Assembly: GCF_016862175.1 (NCBI RefSeq)
Contig: NZ_BOML01000065.1
Coordinates: 1 to 64,000 of the forward strand
Source of the DNA: Paractinoplanes durhamensis
GTDB taxonomy: Bacteria > Actinomycetota > Actinomycetes > Mycobacteriales > Micromonosporaceae
Direction: 5' to 3'
DNA: 64,000 nucleotides
Position numbers and translations under genes: made by a program. The stretch's first letter is position 1, and every line of letters starts with the position of its first letter. Below are positions 23,400 through 32,193 of the stretch, one piece after another. Below the pieces are notes generated by a model, which saw only the letters and a list, made by a program, of their open reading frames with translations, was not told where the DNA came from and searched no databases.

Positions 23400-23840
23400 A
23401 TGTGTCTCGTGGAAATAGCGGAGCTGGGCGCGATGCTGCGTGGCCGCCGGGTGGCGGCCGGGCGCACGATCGCCTCGGTCGCGGCGGATGCCGGTCTGTC
23501 GGTGCCCTACATCGCGAATCTGGAGAACGGCCGCGGCAACCCGACGCTGTCCGCGGTGAGCAATCTCGCCACCGCACTGGGCGCCGAGCTGGTGGTGCGG
23601 CCGGCCGAGGGGGACCCCGGCGATGACCCGTGGCCCGCGTCGCTCGTGCAGTTCGCGCGTGCCCCCCGCTTCCACGCCGAGGTGACCCGGCTGGCGGCCG
23701 CGAGCCGGACGCCGGCGACTGCGACCCGGGAGCGCCTGCTCACCGCCATGGCCGCGATGGCCGCACTGGCGTCCCGCCCGCTGACCGACCTCGACTGGCA
23801 CCGCATCCTCGACACGGCGATCCTGCTGAATCGCGATTAG
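23400..23840 (+). CDS. XRE-family helix-turn-helix regulator
   Basis: 146 residues. A classic XRE helix-turn-helix occupies residues ~8-65 (LGAMLRGRRVAAGRTIASV, SVPYIANLENGRGNPTLSAV, LATALGAELVV). The C-terminal 80 residues are helical and not a known sensor domain. The start may be the ATG at 23400 or the GTG at 23409; neither has a good ribosome site, so a leaderless transcript is possible. It is divergent from, and nearly touches, the MFS gene, which it probably represses. Confidence 0.85.
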   Translation: MCLVEIAELGAMLRGRRVAAGRTIASVAADAGLSVPYIANLENGRGNPTLSAVSNLATALGAELVVRPAEGDPGDDPWPASLVQFARAPRFHAEVTRLAAASRTPATATRERLLTAMAAMAALASRPLTDLDWHRILDTAILLNRD

Positions 23841-23946
23841 GCGGGGTGGGCCAAAAAAGTTCCGCGGCGATGTCGAATGGGGTCAGCGGGCTCCGACCAA
23901 GGGCTGACGGCGGCCGCGGGGTCGCCGGAGAAACGAGGAGATCGAC

Positions 23947-24303
23947 GTGAAGTACATGCTGATGATGTTCGGGGACGCCGCCGACATGATGCAGGAGCGG
24001 TCGACCGAGTGGGTGCGCGACATGATCGCGTTCATGGGCGAGTTCAACGCCGACCTGGAGAAGGCCGGGGAGTTCGTGGATGCGCAGGGTCTGGACTTCC
24101 CGTCCACGGCCAAGACGGTGAGCCTCGTGGACGGCCAGGTCGTGGTGTCGGACGGCCCGTTCGCCGAGGCCAAGGAGGCGCTGGCCGGCTACTGGATCTT
24201 CGACGTCAAGGACGAGGCCCGCGCCGTCGAGCTGGCCGGCAAGATCGTGGTCTGGGCACAGCGGGTGGAGCTGCGCAAGATCGGCGAGGCCCCGGAGGTC
24301 TGA
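23947..24303 (+). CDS. YCII/DGPF-domain protein
   Basis: 118 residues of the YCII-related fold. The diagnostic VSDGPFAEAKEALAGYWIFDV segment is present, with the KYMLMMFGD first strand. DGPF proteins are constant genetic partners of ECF42-type sigma factors, and one begins 118 bp downstream. Their role is thought to be a small-molecule or oxidative-stress-linked output, but no reaction is established. GGAG lies about eight bases before the ATG (AACGAGGAGATCGACGTG region). Confidence 0.92.
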   Translation: MKYMLMMFGDAADMMQERSTEWVRDMIAFMGEFNADLEKAGEFVDAQGLDFPSTAKTVSLVDGQVVVSDGPFAEAKEALAGYWIFDVKDEARAVELAGKIVVWAQRVELRKIGEAPEV

Positions 24304-24345
24304 TCCGCCGGTTTCGGATGCGGCGCCCGAGGAGGGCGCCGCTCC

Positions 24346-24405
24346 GCGGCCATGAAAGCGGCCATGAAAGCGGCCAAGTGAGCGGCCAAGCGAGCGGCCA
24401 AGAAG
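24346..24405. repeat. Five 12-bp tandem repeats before the sigma-factor gene
   Basis: Units GCGGCCATGAAA (x2), GCGGCCAAGTGA, GCGGCCAAGCGA and GCGGCCAAGAAG follow one another, ending 16 bp before the sigma-factor GTG. They occupy the leader between the DGPF and sigma genes. Confidence 0.9.
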
Positions 24406-24421
24406 AGCAGGGAGGGGAGCG

Positions 24422-25654
24422 GTGACCGACCCGGGCGGAATGGAGATGCTGCTGCGGGAGCTTGCTCCGCAGGTGCTCGGCGGGCTGGTCCGGCGCTACG
24501 GGCAGTTCGACGCGGCCGAGGACGCCGTTCAGGAAGCCCTCCTGGCCGCCTCCCTGCAATGGCCGCGAGAGGGCATCCCGGACAACCCGCGGGGCTGGCT
24601 GTCCGCGGTCGCGGCGCGCCGGCTGGTCGACGAGTTCCGCAGCGAGAGCGCCCGGCGCCGGCGGGAAGCCGACGTGACCCTGACCGAGACCGCCGCCGAG
24701 GTCCCGGACTCCGACGACACCCTCGACCTGCTGTTCCTCTGCGCGCACCCGGCACTCTCCGGCCCGTCGCAGCTCGCGCTCACCCTGCGAGCGGTCGGCG
24801 GCCTGACGACCGGGGAGATCGCGCAGGCTTTCCTCGTACCCGAAAGCACCATGGCTCAGCGCATCAGCCGCGCCAAGCAGTTGATCCGCCGCAGCGGGCG
24901 TGGTTTCGCATCCCCGCCGGAGGCGGAGCGTGGTGAGCGGCTGCGCGTCGTCCGGCAGGTGCTCTATCTGATCTTCAACGAGGGCTACACCGCGTCCGGC
25001 GGTCCGGCGCTGCAGCGGGCCGAGCTGACCGCCGAGGCCATCCGGCTCGCCCGGATGCTGCGCAAACTCCTCCCGGGCGACACCGAGACCGGCGGCCTGC
25101 TGGCCCTGATGCTGCTCACCGACGCGCGCCGGACGGCCCGCTCCGACGCCGACGGCAACCTGATCCCGCTCGACAGCCAGGACCGTTCGTTGTGGAGCAA
25201 GGAGCAGATCACCGAGGGGGTCGCCCTGGTCTCGGCGTCGCTGGGCCGGGGGCCGCTCGGCCCGTACCAGATCCAGGCCGCCATCGCGGCCCTGCACGAC
25301 GAGGCGCCGAGCGACGCGGAGACCGACTGGCCGCAGATCCTCGCGCTGTACGAGGTGCTGGAGAAGATCTCGCCCGGGCCGGTGGTGACGCTGAATCGGG
25401 CGGTCGCGGTCGCCCGCGCGCAGGGCCCGCTGGCCGGCCTGGCCGTGCTCGCCGACCTCGACGGTGATGCCCGGATGGAGGGCAACCACCGGGTCGAGGC
25501 GGTGCGGGCGCACCTGCTCGAACGGGCCGGCTTCCGGGCCGAGGCGCATGCCGCGTTCACCCGGGCCGCGACGCTGACCGCGAGCGTCCCGGAGCGTCGC
25601 TACCTGCAGCGGAAAGCTCTTACATTGCTCGAACAGGGAAACCCGGCAGAATGA
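24422..25654 (+). CDS. ECF42-type RNA polymerase sigma factor with C-terminal extension
   Basis: 410 residues. The N-terminal ~170 residues have sigma region 2 (FDAAEDAVQEALLAAS, WLSAVAARRLVDEFRSE) and region 4 (LTTGEIAQAFLVPESTMAQRISRAKQLIR). The remaining ~230 residues are the TPR-like C-terminal domain (DUF6596-type) with YLIFNEGYTAS, LLALMLLTDARRTAR and KISPGPVVTLNRAVAVA, typical of ECF42. ECF42 factors have no anti-sigma partner and are thought to be controlled through this extension. GTG start with GGGAGGGGAGC upstream. The DGPF partner is directly upstream. Confidence 0.94.
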   Translation: MTDPGGMEMLLRELAPQVLGGLVRRYGQFDAAEDAVQEALLAASLQWPREGIPDNPRGWLSAVAARRLVDEFRSESARRRREADVTLTETAAEVPDSDDTLDLLFLCAHPALSGPSQLALTLRAVGGLTTGEIAQAFLVPESTMAQRISRAKQLIRRSGRGFASPPEAERGERLRVVRQVLYLIFNEGYTASGGPALQRAELTAEAIRLARMLRKLLPGDTETGGLLALMLLTDARRTARSDADGNLIPLDSQDRSLWSKEQITEGVALVSASLGRGPLGPYQIQAAIAALHDEAPSDAETDWPQILALYEVLEKISPGPVVTLNRAVAVARAQGPLAGLAVLADLDGDARMEGNHRVEAVRAHLLERAGFRAEAHAAFTRAATLTASVPERRYLQRKALTLLEQGNPAE

Positions 25655-25658
25655 TGCG

Positions 25659-26348
25659 GTGACCGACGCCCCCGCCAAGGGCCTGGTCCTCGTGGTCGAG
25701 GACGAGCGCCCGATTGCCGACCTCGTGCGGCTCTATCTGAGCCGGGAGGGGTTCGGGGTGCAGGTCGAGCACGACGGCCCGGCCGGGCTGGCGGCGGCGC
25801 GGCGGCTGCGGCCGGTCGCCTGCATCCTCGACATCGCGCTGCCGGGCCTGGAAGGCACCGAGATCGTCCGCCAATTGCGTGCGGAGGGTGACTGGACGCC
25901 GGTGATCTTCCTCACTGCGCGTGACGACGAGGTGGATCGGATTCTCGGGCTGGAGATGGGCGGCGACGACTACGTGACCAAGCCGTTCAGCCCGCGCGAG
26001 CTGGTCACCCGGGTCAAGACGCTGCTGCGGCGGGCGGCCGGGCCGCCGGACGGCGAGCGGATCAAGCAGCTCGGCGCGGTCCGGCTCGACCCGGGTCGTC
26101 GGCTGGTCACCGTGGACGGGTCGCCGCTGTCGCTCACCACGACCGAGTTCGACCTGCTCGGGCACCTGCTCGGCCGGCCGGGCCGGGTCTTCACCCGGGA
26201 GGAGCTGCTGGCCGCCGTCTGGGGGTACGCGTCGGCCGCCGGCACCCGCACGGTGGACGTGCACGTGGCGCAGGTGCGGGCGAAGCTCGGCGGGGCCGCC
26301 GCGCTGATCCGGACCGTGCGCGGGGTCGGCTACACCGCCGATGCGTGA
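25659..26348 (+). CDS. OmpR/PhoB-family response regulator
   Basis: 229 residues. The receiver domain has the acidic pair in VVEDERP, the phosphoacceptor Asp58 in CILDIALPG and Lys in VTKPFSP. A winged-helix DNA-binding domain follows (residues ~135-228; TTTEFDLLGHLLGRPGRVFTREELL, RTVDVHVAQVRAKL, IRTVRGVGYTAD). It starts 4 bp after the sigma-factor stop and overlaps the kinase gene by 8 bp, so the three may share a transcript. Confidence 0.95.
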   Translation: MTDAPAKGLVLVVEDERPIADLVRLYLSREGFGVQVEHDGPAGLAAARRLRPVACILDIALPGLEGTEIVRQLRAEGDWTPVIFLTARDDEVDRILGLEMGGDDYVTKPFSPRELVTRVKTLLRRAAGPPDGERIKQLGAVRLDPGRRLVTVDGSPLSLTTTEFDLLGHLLGRPGRVFTREELLAAVWGYASAAGTRTVDVHVAQVRAKLGGAAALIRTVRGVGYTADA

Positions 26349-27696
26349 TTTCCTCCGGACCCTGACCGGCCGGGTCATGCTGGTCACCGCGGCCACCGCG
26401 GTCGTCGCCGTGATCGTGACGGCGCTGGTGGCGGTGCCGGTGTCGATCCGCGCGGTCAACACGCAGGTCCGCGCCGAGCTGGTCGAGCAGAGCAAACTCG
26501 CGGTCGAGCTGCTGGCCACCGAGCGCCCGGCCGCCCGGGAGACGATCGTCACCGAGCTGCGCGCGCAGGACGTCGAGGTCTATCTGATCCGGCGCGGCAC
26601 GGTCGACCGGACCGGGCTGCCGAGCCGGGTGGTGCAGCAGATCGCGGCCGGTCAGACGGTCGACACGCGGTCGCCGGTCAACGGCCGGCCGTCGTTCATC
26701 GTCGGGCGTCCGCTGAGCGGGCGCAACGCGGGCGTGGTCCTCACCCGCCCGGTCGCCAGTGGCACCGCCGGCAAGGTGCTCGGCCGCATCTGGATCGCGC
26801 TTCTCGCCGGGCTGGCCGGCGGCATCGGGGCGGGCGCGCTGCTGGCCCGCTTCATCGCCCGGCCGATCCGCCGGGCGGCGGCGGCCGCCGGCAAGCTTTC
26901 CGCGGGCGACCGCTCGGTGCGCATCTCCCGCCAGGGGCCGGCCGAGGCCGGCGAACTGGCCGACGCCATCAACCATCTCGCTACCGCCTTGCAGATCAGC
27001 GAGGGCCGGGAGCGGGACTTTCTGCTGTCGGTCTCCCACGAATTACGTACGCCGCTGGCGACCATCCGGGGCTACGCGGAGGCCCTGGCCGACGGTGTGG
27101 TCGGGGCGGACGGCGCCGAGAAGGCCGGTGCCACCATGCTCGCCGAGTCGGAACGGCTGGACCGGCTCATCTCCGACCTGCTCGTGCTGTCCCGGCTGGA
27201 GGCCGCCGACCTGCCCTTGGACGTGGTCCCGGTCGACCTGGCCGAGCTGGTCCGGGCGGCGGGGGAGGCGTGGGCGGCCCGCTGCGCCCCGGACGGCCCG
27301 CGGCTGCGGGTGGAGCTGCCGCCGGAGCCGTTGCTGGTGGAGACCGATCCGGGCCGGATCCGGCAGGTGCTCGACGGCCTCTGCGAGAACGCGCTGCGGG
27401 TCGTCCCGGCCAAGGCACCGCTGGTGCTGGCGGCCCGGGCCGGTGCGGAGGCGGCCGTGCTCGAGGTGCGCGACGGCGGCCCCGGCTTCACCGACGAGGA
27501 CCTCGAGGTCGCGTTCGAGCGGGGCGCGCTGAACCGCCGCTACCGGGGCATCCGCAAGGTCGGCAGCGGGCTCGGCCTGGCCCTGGCCGCCCGCCTGGTG
27601 GGCCGGCTCGGCGGCCGGATCAGTGCCGGGCACGCCCCGGAGGGCGGCGCGTTGTTCACCGTGGAGCTTCCTTACCCAGCCCGAACATTGCCCTGA
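26341..27696 (+). CDS. Sensor histidine kinase, BaeS-like
   Basis: 451 residues: a membrane helix near 12-35, a ~115-residue extracytoplasmic sensor, a second helix near 148-172, a HAMP linker (ARPIRRAAAAAGKLSAGD), then HisKA with His233 in SVSHELRTPL and an HATPase domain (N box CENALRVV, G1 DGGPGF, G2 GSGLGLALA). It should phosphorylate the response regulator encoded just upstream, with which it overlaps by 8 bp. The signal is unknown. Confidence 0.94.
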   Translation: MRDFLRTLTGRVMLVTAATAVVAVIVTALVAVPVSIRAVNTQVRAELVEQSKLAVELLATERPAARETIVTELRAQDVEVYLIRRGTVDRTGLPSRVVQQIAAGQTVDTRSPVNGRPSFIVGRPLSGRNAGVVLTRPVASGTAGKVLGRIWIALLAGLAGGIGAGALLARFIARPIRRAAAAAGKLSAGDRSVRISRQGPAEAGELADAINHLATALQISEGRERDFLLSVSHELRTPLATIRGYAEALADGVVGADGAEKAGATMLAESERLDRLISDLLVLSRLEAADLPLDVVPVDLAELVRAAGEAWAARCAPDGPRLRVELPPEPLLVETDPGRIRQVLDGLCENALRVVPAKAPLVLAARAGAEAAVLEVRDGGPGFTDEDLEVAFERGALNRRYRGIRKVGSGLGLALAARLVGRLGGRISAGHAPEGGALFTVELPYPARTLP

Positions 27697-27731
27697 CCTC
27701 GGCCTGCTGTTCGGCCCGCAGGATCGCATCC

Positions 27732-28214
27732 ATGAGACGAACCCTGGTTGCCCTAGGTATCTCCGGCGCGCTGCTCCTGGCCGGATGCGGTGTCGGTGCC
27801 GGTGCCGCAGCGAGCTCCGACGTCGCCGACGAGGCCGTCGCCCTTCAGCAGGTCGGCTTCGAGACCGGCCTGGACGACACCGCGTCGGCCGGCACCGGCG
27901 ACGCCCCGCGCAAGGCCCTCCGTCAGCAGCTGCGCCGCAACACCCTGCACGGCGAGGTGGTCATCGCGACCAAGAAGAACGGGAACAAGACCGTCGTCGT
28001 CCAGCGCGGCACGGTGACCGCGGTGACCGCGACCGGCGTGTCGGTGAAGTCGTCCGACGGATTCGCACTGACCTGGACGTTTGGTGACAAGCTGCGGATC
28101 GTGCAGAACCGCAAGAAGGTCGAGGCCTCCGCGCTGACGACCGGCGCCGAGATCGGCCTCGCCGGCACCAAGGACGGCGACGTCACCTCGGCCCGGCTGA
28201 TAGCGATCAAATGA
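27732..28214 (+). CDS. Small exported lipoprotein
   Basis: 160 residues with a lipobox signal (ISGALLLAGC, Cys19), a Gly/Ala/Ser-rich linker and a C-terminal beta-rich domain (LHGEVVIATKKNGNKTVVVQ, GTVTAVTATGVSVKSSDG, WTFGDKLRIV) resembling DUF5666-like OB/beta repeats. It is 35 bp downstream of the kinase and probably a target or accessory of that two-component system. No enzymatic motif is seen. Confidence 0.75.
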   Translation: MRRTLVALGISGALLLAGCGVGAGAAASSDVADEAVALQQVGFETGLDDTASAGTGDAPRKALRQQLRRNTLHGEVVIATKKNGNKTVVVQRGTVTAVTATGVSVKSSDGFALTWTFGDKLRIVQNRKKVEASALTTGAEIGLAGTKDGDVTSARLIAIK

Positions 28215-28216
28215 GG

Positions 28217-28250
28217 GTCGCGGCCCGCCTCCCCCGGGGCGGGCCGCGAC
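28217..28250. terminator. Bidirectional terminator
   Basis: A perfect 13-bp stem, GTCGCGGCCCGCC (28217-28229) with GGCGGGCCGCGAC (28238-28250), loop of 8, between two convergent genes. It can serve both. Confidence 0.85.
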
Positions 28251-28263
28251 GACACAGGAAGGC

Positions 28264-29040
28264 TTATTGGAGGAACTCGCCGAGCGGGGAGAGCAGGAGC
28301 TTTCCCAGATCGGCGGCGACCCGGTCGAGGTGGGCGCGTTCCTTGTCGGTGGCCGACATGTCGTGCCGGAGACCCCACAGCTTCTGCGCGTTACGCCAGG
28401 CGACGTTCCGCGTGTACTCCACCGCCTCGCCCTGCCACCAGTCGTCGAGGCTTCCGTTCATCGTGTCGATGAGCAGCTGCCATTTGTCCAGGTAGCCGCG
28501 GCGAAGGCCGGGGATCGAGTGCGCGAAGATCTCGTTGATCTGCAGGTAGTCGAGGTGCTGGTCGCTGTCGTCGATCGGGTCGGTGCCCAGGTGGTCGAAC
28601 GTGGTGACCAGCGCGAACGGCAGATCGAAGTTGATGTGCGCGTTCACCCCGGCGCACGCGGCCGGCAGCGGGCGGCAGTCCGGCCCCGGGATCCGCTGGA
28701 ACAGCCCGGACCAGACGCGCGGGCACAGCGGACTCGCCTCCGGGCCGGCCCACGCACGCAGTGCATCGAAGTAGCGCGCCGCGAACTCCACGTCGAGGCG
28801 CGAGAGAAAAGCCGGGTCCTTGAATTTGCCCGCGTAGAGGCGCTCCAGAACACCCTCGGTGATTGTCAGGTACAGCTTGTTGAAGTCGCAGAGCGGGTTC
28901 TCCGCCAGCAGGGGTGGCACGCGGCCCAGGATGTCCTGCAGCTTCGTCAGCTGATCAACCACGGCGGGTACGTCGTCGGGGTGCGTTTGCAGCAGGTCGA
29001 ACATCTCCTGCCGGACCGGACCCCAGACCGACTGCATCAT
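28264..29040 (-). CDS. DUF5995 family protein
   Basis: 258 residues. The family core is recognisable: VEFAARYFDALRAW, VNAHINFDLPFALVTTF, DYLQINEIFAHSI and WRNAQKLWGLR. It is a mostly helical cytosolic protein; family members are common in actinomycetes without assigned function. The ATG at 29040 has GGAGG 6 bases upstream, and a second ATG follows immediately. It is the only gene between the bidirectional terminator and the large LuxR-type regulator. Confidence 0.82.
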   Translation of the reverse strand: MMQSVWGPVRQEMFDLLQTHPDDVPAVVDQLTKLQDILGRVPPLLAENPLCDFNKLYLTITEGVLERLYAGKFKDPAFLSRLDVEFAARYFDALRAWAGPEASPLCPRVWSGLFQRIPGPDCRPLPAACAGVNAHINFDLPFALVTTFDHLGTDPIDDSDQHLDYLQINEIFAHSIPGLRRGYLDKWQLLIDTMNGSLDDWWQGEAVEYTRNVAWRNAQKLWGLRHDMSATDKERAHLDRVAADLGKLLLSPLGEFLQ

Positions 29041-29196
29041 CGGTTCCTCCAGGTGTTTCTCCACACGGAGGGCCCCCAGCACCGCCCGGCGACGGTAGCC
29101 GCCGGGCGGTGCTCCCCCGTGGAGTCAGCCTTCCACCGGGGACGTACGCAGGGATCGGTAGATCTACGTATTCCGCGTACGTAGATAACGAACAGG

Positions 29197-32016
29197 TCAC
29201 GCCGCGGTGAGGAAGACCCGGCTCGCCTGGACTCGCGTACGGACCTGGAGCTTGTCGAAGATGTGCCCGACGTGGACACCGACCGTGCGCTCCGAGATGA
29301 ACAACTTCTCGCCGATCTCCCGGTTGGTCAGGCCCTCGGCCATCGCGGCCAGGACCTCACGCTCGCGCTGGGTGAGGATGCTCAGCTCGTCGTCGGGCAC
29401 GGCGCTCGGCGGGTTGAGCGGCACCGTGTCGGCGTCGTCGGCGAGCGCCACCCGGAACCGCTGCGCGGTCGCGACGATCTCGGCGGTGAACGGGCGCGCT
29501 CCCATCGCGATCGCCATCGTGTACGCCTCGCGCAGCGCGACCACCGCGGTGGCCCGCCGCGTCGTCCGGCGGGTCAGCACCGCCTCGGCCCGGCGCAGCC
29601 GCGAATACGCCGCCGGGTAGGGCTGGCTGCGCCGATCCCAGGCGGCCGCCGCCCGCACCCACGGCTCCGGGTCGTGCCGCTGCTCGATCCGGCTGATCTC
29701 GGCGTTGCACAGATCGATGTAGCCGTCGATGACCCCACGCACCGGCGTGGCCGCATTGCCGACGCCGTCGACCATCCGCTCCACCACGGTCTTGAGCCGG
29801 CGCAGCGCACCCGGGTCGACCTGCTCGCCGTCGCTGAGCGCCTCGGCCTCGGCGCGCAGGCCGTGCCACGCCAGGATGCCGAGCAGCATCAGGTCGTCGG
29901 AGCGGGTCTCGGTCAACCCGCGCTGGACGGCCGCGCGGGCCTGGGCGTGCTGGCGCTGCCACATGGCCAGGCCGGAGCGCAGCGTGAGCATCGGCAGCAC
30001 GTGCCGGGCGCCGCCGCCGGCCAGCAGGGTGGCGACCGCGTCCAGGTCGCGGACGGCCGCGTCGACGTCGCCGAAGCCGACCCAGAGCCGGCAGCGGGCC
30101 AGCAGCAGCTCGACCGCGTCGGCACCGGACGGCCGGTGCCGCATCGCCGCCTCGAGCACCTGATCGGCCTCCGCCCACTGGCCGACCCGGAACAGGCCGT
30201 TGCCGGCGATGGCCAGCAGGCGGGTCTGGTAGCTGCGGCCGACCCCGAGCGAGGCCAGCCGCTCCGCACCGCGGCGGGCGACCAGCACCCCCTCCTCGAC
30301 CTTGTTGAGCGGACCGGTGAGCAGCTCGGCCAGGTGTAGGTAGGCCACGCCCAGGTCGTCGGGGTGGCCGGAGCGCTCGGCGATCTCCACCGCCTGGCGG
30401 ATGACCGCGAGACCGGCGTCCGGGTCCTCCCGGAACGCGGAGCTGTAACCGAGCGCGGCGCTGGCCCGGACCAGATCGGCGGTCGTGCCGTTCTCGGCGG
30501 CCTGATCGAGGGCTTCGCTGGCACGGTCGTAGGCGTCGCCGTACCGCCCCAGATGCACCAGCAGCTCGGCCAGGTAGGCGGCGGCCGACGCGCGCTGCCG
30601 CGGCGTGCAGTCCGGCGCCTGCAGGGCCAGCTCGTATTCCACCTCGGCGGTGGCCGAGCGGCCGGCCGCGGCCAGGTAACGCGCGCGGCGCAGGTGCAGC
30701 TCGCAGCGGCCCGGTGCGTCCGGCCGCGCGGCCAGCTCGGCGAGCCGGGTCAGGGCCCGCTGGTGCTCGCCGCACAGGTGGGCCGACTCGGCCGCGTGCG
30801 CCAGCAGCTCGGTGCGCTCGGGCACGTCGTCGGTGGTCAGGTCGAGGGCCAGCGACCAGTAGCGGTGGGCCTCGGTGAAGCCGTACAGCTTTTCCGCCGA
30901 GCGGGCCGCGGCGACCACCGACGGCAGGGCCCGGGCCGGCTCGCCGGCCTTCTGCCAGTGGTGGGCGAGCCGGGCGTGGTCGACCACGCCGCCGGCCTCC
31001 ATCGCCTCGGCGTAGCGGCGGTGCAGCGACGCGGCCTGGGCCGGCAGCACCTCGGCCTCGAGGACCTCGGCGACCAGCCGGTGCCGCAGCCGGTAGCCCT
31101 CGGGCGAGCTGGCCACGAACCGGTGCGCCACGGCCGCATGGATCGCCTCGATCAGCTCGTCCTCGCCGAGCTTGGTGACCCGGGCCAGCACGACGTGCTC
31201 CACCGGCTCGACGCCGGCCGCGACCGCGTGCACCACCGAGTGCGCCTTCGGCGGCAGCTCGTCCACCCGGGACAGGAAGATCTCGCGCAGCGTGTCGGAC
31301 AGCTCGATCCGGCCGTCGCGCAGGTCGCGGGCCAGCTCCTCGACCACGAACGGGTTGCCGCCGGAACGCTTGAAGACCCGGTCGGAGTCCTCCGGCTCGA
31401 TGCCGCCGCCGGCGATCGCGTTGACCAGCTCGAGGGTCTGCTCGCGGTCGAGCGGGGAGAGATCGACGACCTTGACCGACCGCAGCCGGCGCAGCTCGGC
31501 CAGCACCCGGCGCAGCGGGTGGGCGCCGTGCAGGGCCTCGGCGCGCACCGCGGCCAGCACCGACAGCCGGACGCCGCCCAGGCCGGCGAGTAGGTAGAGC
31601 AACAACTGGCGGGTGCTGCGGTCGGCCCACTGCAGGTCGTCGAGGACGAGCAGCAGGTGCCGGTCGCCGGCCAGCTCACGCAGGTCGCGGGACACCCGGT
31701 CGAGCAGCGCGCCCGGGTCGTCGGCGCTGGTCGGCTGCTGGGCCGGGGAGTTCGCCTGCCGCAAAGCCTGCAAAACCGGGTGCAAAGGGGACGCATCGCC
31801 GATGTCGAGGCAGGTTCCGGACAGCACAGCAACGCCCGCGGCGCTCATCGCCCGGGCGGTCTCCCGCAACAGCCGGCTCTTCCCGACGCCACTCTCGCCG
31901 GTGACGAACACCGCGGCGGTGCCGCCCGGGCCGACATTGCGCAGGTCGGACTGGACTCCGGCGAGCGTGTCGGTGCGACCGACAAGCGGGCCGTCGTCCC
32001 CCTCCTCGCTGGCCAT
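29197..32016 (-). CDS. Large ATP-binding LuxR-family regulator (LAL/STAND)
   Basis: 939 residues. An N-terminal AAA/STAND ATPase has Walker A GESGVGKS (40-47) and Walker B LLLVLDDLQWAD. Long helical TPR-like repeats follow, then a C-terminal LuxR helix-turn-helix (LTQREREVLAAMAEGLTNREIGEKL, ERTVGVHVGHIFDKL). Such LAL regulators activate pathway genes on binding an inducer and ATP. The ATG at 32016 begins the conserved GPLVGRTD segment; longer frames are unlikely. It is divergent from a class III nucleotide cyclase, a domain that in many actinomycetes is fused to just this kind of ATPase. Confidence 0.92.
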   Translation of the reverse strand: MASEEGDDGPLVGRTDTLAGVQSDLRNVGPGGTAAVFVTGESGVGKSRLLRETARAMSAAGVAVLSGTCLDIGDASPLHPVLQALRQANSPAQQPTSADDPGALLDRVSRDLRELAGDRHLLLVLDDLQWADRSTRQLLLYLLAGLGGVRLSVLAAVRAEALHGAHPLRRVLAELRRLRSVKVVDLSPLDREQTLELVNAIAGGGIEPEDSDRVFKRSGGNPFVVEELARDLRDGRIELSDTLREIFLSRVDELPPKAHSVVHAVAAGVEPVEHVVLARVTKLGEDELIEAIHAAVAHRFVASSPEGYRLRHRLVAEVLEAEVLPAQAASLHRRYAEAMEAGGVVDHARLAHHWQKAGEPARALPSVVAAARSAEKLYGFTEAHRYWSLALDLTTDDVPERTELLAHAAESAHLCGEHQRALTRLAELAARPDAPGRCELHLRRARYLAAAGRSATAEVEYELALQAPDCTPRQRASAAAYLAELLVHLGRYGDAYDRASEALDQAAENGTTADLVRASAALGYSSAFREDPDAGLAVIRQAVEIAERSGHPDDLGVAYLHLAELLTGPLNKVEEGVLVARRGAERLASLGVGRSYQTRLLAIAGNGLFRVGQWAEADQVLEAAMRHRPSGADAVELLLARCRLWVGFGDVDAAVRDLDAVATLLAGGGARHVLPMLTLRSGLAMWQRQHAQARAAVQRGLTETRSDDLMLLGILAWHGLRAEAEALSDGEQVDPGALRRLKTVVERMVDGVGNAATPVRGVIDGYIDLCNAEISRIEQRHDPEPWVRAAAAWDRRSQPYPAAYSRLRRAEAVLTRRTTRRATAVVALREAYTMAIAMGARPFTAEIVATAQRFRVALADDADTVPLNPPSAVPDDELSILTQREREVLAAMAEGLTNREIGEKLFISERTVGVHVGHIFDKLQVRTRVQASRVFLTAA

Positions 32017-32193
32017 GCACGGCAGCCTAGTGCGAATCGACCTAGCACGTTGTCGTCGGTTCGGTCTGTTCTGCGTCACAAAAATGACGGGGCGCCGCCC
32101 TGTCAGAGATACGTCGTTCTGACGATCCCGAACTGGACGGCGGCTGGCACCGTTCTCTCCCGGGGCAAGCAAGGAATTGGGGGAGCGTGAGAC

